Below, piece by piece: positions 59,842 to 64,000 of a stretch of DNA of 64,000 bases. Position 1 is the first letter of the stretch; every line of letters starts with the position of its first letter. Under the pieces are notes generated by a model. The model had not been told where the DNA came from. It was given only the letters and a program-made list of their open reading frames with translations, and did not search any database. The position numbers and the translations under genes were made by a program. The stretch is from assembly GCA_947503145.1 (NCBI GenBank), contig CANNCP010000005.1, positions 186,001-250,000 of the forward strand, written 5' to 3'. The stretch comes from an uncultured Roseovarius sp. (GTDB lineage Bacteria; Pseudomonadota; Alphaproteobacteria; Rhodobacterales; Rhodobacteraceae).

Positions 59842-60340
59842 GTGACTATGCATGTCCGCAAAGGCTATGATGCGATTGCCGCGTGCGAAGATACATCCCG
59901 TGTCGTCGAAATGCTGGGCATCGGTGATCTGCTGGATCGACGGCCGGGCGCGCGTGAGGCCGGGGCGGTTCTGACCGCGCGCGTGGTGCGCCACCACGAC
60001 GACGGTCTGAGCGAACTCGACGCGAACGGCGTGGCCTTGCTCCAGCCTCGGGTGGGTCAGGCGCGAGGCAAGCAGATTCGCCTGCGCATCGCGGCACATG
60101 AAGTGATACCGGCCAAGACGCGGCCCACGGACCTTTTGGCCCTCAACATCCTGCCCGGCACCGTGCGCGAGGTGCGCGCGGGCGGCGGGCCCGGCGCCAA
60201 TCGTCGCGCTGGATACGGCGGCGGGCGGAATCCTCGCGCGCATCACCCGCCGTTCCGCCGACACGATGGGGCTGCGCCCCGGTGCCAAGGTTTATGCCAT
60301 CATCAAGTCCGTCGCCGTCGCGCCAGAGGATGTCGGACGC
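59842..60340 (+). pseudogene. Decayed molybdate ABC transporter ATPase (modC)
   Basis: The frame contains RVVEMLGIGDLLDRRPG, as in ModC just before the signature, then jumps directly to GAVLTARVVRHHDDGLSELD and IRIAAHEVIPAKTRPTDLLALNILPG of the C-terminal TOBE domain. Signature, Walker B and H-loop are deleted. After VREVRAGGGPG a frameshift moves the rest (IVALDTAAGGILARITRRSA, GAKVYAIIKSVAVAPEDVG) to the next frame. No Walker A remains. A dead gene. Confidence 0.85.
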
Positions 60341-60419
60341 TCCCTAATAGACCTGTTGCACAACATTCGGGAGCGTCGGCAGGAGGGCGACCGGGGCACG
60401 ATATGTCAGCCGGGTGATT

Positions 60420-61478
60420 TCAAATCTCGTCGGGCTGACCAGCCTTGAGGTCAATGGGCGTGTCGGACGCCTCTTGGGTGCGCCAACCTGTCAGCGCATC
60501 CAGAAGCCCGACGGCAAGGGCGGCGGCGGCAGCGCCGCCAAGACTGAGGACGATCCGGGTAAAGATGGCGTAGCCCGCATCCTGCGTCGACAGCGCCCCG
60601 GCGATCAGCGAGAAGGCGACCGACATCGCGTATTGATAAACGTTGCTGGGGTGCGGGCCGGTCAGCATCTTGTTGGCAAGCCACAGACCACCGAGGAAGA
60701 TCAGCGCCAGCAGCACCGACAGATGCTGCGAAAACGTGAACAGTATCAGCACTACCGCACCGACCCCACTGCCGTAGATCGTGGCGCGCAAACGCTGGCT
60801 TGCCTCGAAAAACACCGAGCGACGCGTGGGAAAGACCAGCACCATCGCCGCGATCACCGCCATCATCATATCCGAGGGCTGCATCACGGCATAAAGCCAA
60901 AAACTGAGTCCCAGCAAAACTGTCGCCCGGATCGCCGCACCCAATGTCACATTGCCCTGCGTCGGCACCGGTTCGTCGACGTGCTGCACGCGGGTGGCGG
61001 GCCGGAACAGCAGGTAGGACAGCGGCCCCAGCACCAGCCCCACCAGAGACGCCTGGAAAAACCCGTCACGCAGCGTCTCGACAGTGGCGGTTCCGTGCAT
61101 GCCCATCACCGACATCAGCACGGCGACGATCACGATCAACATCCCCGCCTGCGCGCCGGTCTGAAGGATCATCCGGAAGCCAGCGAAATAGGTCAGCCAC
61201 ATCGCGCCGATATAGACCAGCGGCATCGGGCGCAACTCCTCGACCAGCCAGGTCATCGCGGCGGTCAGCACGATCATCGCAACCGGCCCGCCGATGGCCT
61301 TGCCGATGTTGAACGCCTTGCGCTGCGCCCCGATCAACCCCACCGGCAGGGCGGCGATAATCGGCGGCAGCGCCGGGTCCAGCAGCGGGATCGCAGCAAA
61401 GGACATCATGCCCACAAAGGCCAGCCGCACCGCATAAAGCGGATCGTCCAGCGCGTCGGGGCGGGGGGTCACATACAT
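60420..61478 (-). CDS. FUSC/DUF2955-family membrane protein
   Basis: 352 residues, about ten hydrophobic segments in two halves. GMHGTATVETLRDGFFQ and MVLVFPTRRSVFFEASQRL, with RLRATIYGSGVGAVV, resemble FUSC/aromatic-acid efflux proteins. It starts 9 bp after the HlyD-family gene; such pairs (membrane protein plus fusion protein) export aromatic acids or drugs. Confidence 0.8.
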   Translation of the reverse strand: MYVTPRPDALDDPLYAVRLAFVGMMSFAAIPLLDPALPPIIAALPVGLIGAQRKAFNIGKAIGGPVAMIVLTAAMTWLVEELRPMPLVYIGAMWLTYFAGFRMILQTGAQAGMLIVIVAVLMSVMGMHGTATVETLRDGFFQASLVGLVLGPLSYLLFRPATRVQHVDEPVPTQGNVTLGAAIRATVLLGLSFWLYAVMQPSDMMMAVIAAMVLVFPTRRSVFFEASQRLRATIYGSGVGAVVLILFTFSQHLSVLLALIFLGGLWLANKMLTGPHPSNVYQYAMSVAFSLIAGALSTQDAGYAIFTRIVLSLGGAAAAALAVGLLDALTGWRTQEASDTPIDLKAGQPDEI

Positions 61479-61487
61479 TGCGTGCCC

Positions 61488-62582
61488 TCAGTGCAGGTAG
61501 CTGGTCCACGAGCGGATGCGCTGCAATCCGCGCGCGACCCAGGCGATGGGGTTGCCTGTGCCATCCGCAAAGACGACCGCGTGAACCTTGCCACCGACGC
61601 GCACGCGCTGCGGCCAGGCCTCCATTCCACCGGCAAGCTCAATCCGCACCGGTATGCGGCGAGCAGGCTCGAACCAGCGGTTTGTCGTCTGGTTCATCAC
61701 CAATCCGCCCTGATTGTTGCGCCCCGGATCAATGCCCCAGGCAATGCTTTGAACACGGCCGTCGAAAATCTGCCCCGGCACGGCATCGAACAGCAAATGC
61801 ACTGGATCGCCCGCCTCGACGCTCTGCAGCTGATTTTCGCGCAGATCGACCGTGACCCATGCCGCATCCGCGTCTATGAACGTCAGCGCGGGATTTCCGG
61901 CGCTGGCGTATTGGCCCGCCGCCAGCAAAACGTTGGTAACGACGCCGAAATGCGGGGCGCGCACGGTGGTTGAGGCAAGATCGTATTGCGCTTGCTCAAG
62001 CTGTGCCTCTGCTGCCAGAATTGCGGGGTTGTCGGCGCCATCGGGGCCAAGCTGACGCCGCGCGCTTTCCAGATTGGCCTCGGCCGTGGCGAGCCGGGCC
62101 TCCGCATCCGCGACCTGACCGCGGGCCGCGTCGCCCTGTGCAGCGGCAACGACACCGCGTTCCTCCAAGCGGAACGTCCGCTCCGCCTCAGCGCGGGTTG
62201 TATCGAGCGCGGTGCGCGCCTGTGTGACCGCCGCCTGCGCGGCGACCAGCGACGCGCTTGACGCATCCACGCCCTGAGTGGCCGAGGTCAGGTTCGCCTT
62301 GGCTTGCGCCAATGCCAGATCGAAGGGCCGTGTTTCCAGTTTGAACAACGCATCGCCCGCCTGCACCACCGCGTCATCCTCGACGAGAACCTCGGTCACT
62401 TCGCCCGACACACGCGGTGCGATTTGCACCACGTGAGCCGAAACAATCCCGCGTGACGAAGATGGTGCCATACGATCCGAGAACGCATAGATAACGACCA
62501 GAACAAGCAGCAACAACACCACGGCAATCGCTACTTTGGCGGCTGGGTTTCCAGCGGCGGGCGCTGTGTCATCATCGCTCAT
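61488..62582 (-). CDS. HlyD-family membrane fusion protein
   Basis: 364 residues. One N-terminal membrane helix (AVVLLLLVLVVIYAF), a biotinyl-lipoyl half (VQIAPRVSGEVTEVLVEDDAVVQAGDALFKLE), a long coiled-coil hairpin (residues 100-190), the second half (STTVRAPHFGVVTNVLLAAGQYA) and the beta-barrel. Like EmrA/AaeA. Upstream partner of the FUSC protein. Confidence 0.9.
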   Translation of the reverse strand: MSDDDTAPAAGNPAAKVAIAVVLLLLVLVVIYAFSDRMAPSSSRGIVSAHVVQIAPRVSGEVTEVLVEDDAVVQAGDALFKLETRPFDLALAQAKANLTSATQGVDASSASLVAAQAAVTQARTALDTTRAEAERTFRLEERGVVAAAQGDAARGQVADAEARLATAEANLESARRQLGPDGADNPAILAAEAQLEQAQYDLASTTVRAPHFGVVTNVLLAAGQYASAGNPALTFIDADAAWVTVDLRENQLQSVEAGDPVHLLFDAVPGQIFDGRVQSIAWGIDPGRNNQGGLVMNQTTNRWFEPARRIPVRIELAGGMEAWPQRVRVGGKVHAVVFADGTGNPIAWVARGLQRIRSWTSYLH

Positions 62583-62628
62583 CTTCAGTCCTTTTCAACC
62601 GTATTTCACGGGCCGTCCCCGCATCAGG

Positions 62629-64000
62629 TCATCGTCTGCGAGCGGTAATCGTCTCGCTGTTGGAGGTGATGAGAACCAAAGCCCCGGTATCATCGATTGA
62701 ATAACGTTCCACCTTGAACAACAAGTCCAGCAGGCTGCGTTCCTGATTCATCAGGGCCTCAGGACATACCATCATGGTGGCCCCTCCGCTAACAATCGCA
62801 AGCGCATCACCATCCTGCGTGTAGCTGGCGATCAGACGGTTGCAGGTCGTATTTCCGGCCAGGCTACCGTCGGGCATGAACTGCAGGCTTGCGGGGCTGT
62901 TGTCGATTACACCCTTGCCTGCGATGTCCTCGATGAACCATTCGCGCCCCACCAGTTGGGCGGCCTCCTCCTGCGCTATGAGGTAGTCGGCGACAGCCCG
63001 GTAGGCAGGCAGTGAGGTTGGATCGCTTGCCGCATTTGCGGCGACCGGGTTCGAGGCGAAACGCACGATCACCATATCGGCGGTCGGATCGATCCAGACC
63101 GTCTGGCCATGCACACCACGCGCGGCGAATGATCCGTGATCGTCATGGCTGACCCACCACATGCCGCGATAGCTCCACCCGTCCAGCAGATCATATCCGG
63201 CCTTCGCGAATACGCCCTTGTCACCGCCCTGGCGGATGCGGGAAATGGCATCAGCGGGGATGACGCGCTCGCCGTTCCATTCACCCTCATTCAGCACAAG
63301 CTGGCCAAAACGGGCCATGTCGCGCAGGGTCGCGTTGAACCCGCCACCGGCAAACGGCGTGCCTATGGAATCGACAGTATAGAACGCCTCGCGCTCCGCG
63401 CCGATCTTTGACCAGATCCGATCGGACAAATAGTCGGCGGCCGAGCTGCCGGTCGTGCGCGCGATCAGCCAGCCTGCCGCGTCGGAGTTGACTGTCTTGT
63501 AGCCAAACACCTCGCCATGCGTGCCCTTTTTCTCAACCGTTTGAAGATAGTCGAAATAGCTGCGCGGCCCATCGTATCCTTCGGGTTTGGGCAGGGGGCT
63601 GCCCGCTTCGGCATAGGTCCAAACTTCGGCGTCGGGATCGGAATAGTCCTCGGAATAATCCAGCGCCGTAGTCATCTCCAGAACCTGCCGCACGGTCGCG
63701 TCACCGAATGCGCTTTGGCCCAACTCGGGAATGACGTCGGCCAGCGGGGCGGTTTCATCCAGCTTGCCTTCGGCGACCAGCACTTCGGCCATGAGGCCGG
63801 TGAGGCTTTTGGTGACCGACATCGCCCCGTGCAGGGTGTCCTCATCCAGACAGCCGTCATAACGCTCATAGACGATGCGACCCTTGTGCAGCACCAGAAT
63901 ACCGTCGGTATAGTTGGCATCGAACGCGGCATCCCATGTCATGGCTTCACCGCCACCGAACGGCGTGAACTCGACCGCATCCAGACCGGCATCGAGATCG
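62629..64000 (-). CDS. Serine hydrolase, class C beta-lactamase family (N-terminus beyond the window)
   Basis: At least 457 residues; the frame is still open at the right edge, so the true start is outside. SxxK in GAMSVTKSLTGLMAEVL, Y-x-N-like FGYKTVNSDAAGWLI, and VHGQTVWIDPTADMVIVRF near the usual third motif. These proteins are esterases, D-amino-acid amidases or PBPs of family beta-lactamase rather than true resistance enzymes. The C-terminal 100 residues are an extra small domain. Confidence 0.85.
   Translation of the reverse strand, partial: DLDAGLDAVEFTPFGGGEAMTWDAAFDANYTDGILVLHKGRIVYERYDGCLDEDTLHGAMSVTKSLTGLMAEVLVAEGKLDETAPLADVIPELGQSAFGDATVRQVLEMTTALDYSEDYSDPDAEVWTYAEAGSPLPKPEGYDGPRSYFDYLQTVEKKGTHGEVFGYKTVNSDAAGWLIARTTGSSAADYLSDRIWSKIGAEREAFYTVDSIGTPFAGGGFNATLRDMARFGQLVLNEGEWNGERVIPADAISRIRQGGDKGVFAKAGYDLLDGWSYRGMWWVSHDDHGSFAARGVHGQTVWIDPTADMVIVRFASNPVAANAASDPTSLPAYRAVADYLIAQEEAAQLVGREWFIEDIAGKGVIDNSPASLQFMPDGSLAGNTTCNRLIASYTQDGDALAIVSGGATMMVCPEALMNQERSLLDLLFKVERYSIDDTGALVLITSNSETITARRR

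Noticed and set aside
60414..61973. 519-codon frame opposite the FUSC and HlyD genes
   Set aside because: Extremely rich in His, Arg, Gln and Gly, no motif, and it spans two well-supported genes on the other strand.
1..64000. CRISPR array
   Set aside because: No regularly spaced direct repeats of 24-40 bp with unique spacers were seen; all repeats found are palindromes, coding repeats or short pairs.

Overview
The window reads as the chromosome of an alphaproteobacterium, most likely a member of the Roseobacter group (Rhodobacteraceae). Supporting points are the uvrC-pgsA-moaD-moaE order, a TakP-like TRAP transporter, an FNR-controlled anaerobic ubiquinone cluster, CsgH-type curli, and GC-rich coding with palindromes that carry GAATC (GANTC) loops. 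No taxon-specific marker was searched, so this is an inference.

Layout. 1-2.4 kb: envelope genes (lipoprotein, OmpA-like, DUF4384) and two small unknown genes. 2.5-9.2 kb: molybdopterin synthase, pgsA, uvrC, then SDR, Ca/Na antiporter, a 55-residue Cys-rich protein and an S49 peptidase. 9.3-20.5 kb: transporters (ABC-2 exporter, TRAP system, five-gene branched-chain-amino-acid-type ABC system) with a decayed ammonia-lyase gene between them. 20.6-26.7 kb: ubiX-ubiD divergent from ubiT-ubiU-ubiV-DUF2478 around one FNR box, followed by a Crp/Fnr regulator. 26.8-32.8 kb: ettA, a GGDEF-EAL protein, nadD and dacB.

32.9-40.45 kb: a 7.5-kb AT-rich integrative element inserted in tRNA-Cys. It has a 22-bp att repeat, tandem 12-bp arm-type repeats at both ends, a tyrosine integrase, a serine recombinase, a helicase-like ATPase and several unknown small proteins. 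One of these looks like a free copy of the integrase N-terminal domain. A consensus sigma-70 promoter flanked by 10-bp repeats drives its leftward operon.

40.7-50.25 kb: a lasso-like RiPP biosynthetic island between two remnants of the same IS3-family element. It holds a 34-residue precursor (missed by ordinary ORF calling), a PqqD-like RRE protein, a B2 transglutaminase-like peptidase, an asparagine-synthetase-like cyclase, an HPr-kinase-like protein, a Mur-ligase-like protein, an AMP-ligase/ACP/GNAT trio and a nucleotidyltransferase. The precursor has no acidic residue after its leader, so classical lasso ring chemistry looks impossible. No exporter is present, and the gene after the cyclase is cut by IS sequence. 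This is the best candidate for an undescribed system.

50.3-59.8 kb: a curli locus with three giant curlins (about sixteen repeats each) divergent from csgF-csgG, two smaller curlin-like proteins, csgH and an Inh/SH3 protein. 59.8-64 kb: a decayed modC, a FUSC/HlyD efflux pair and a partial serine hydrolase.
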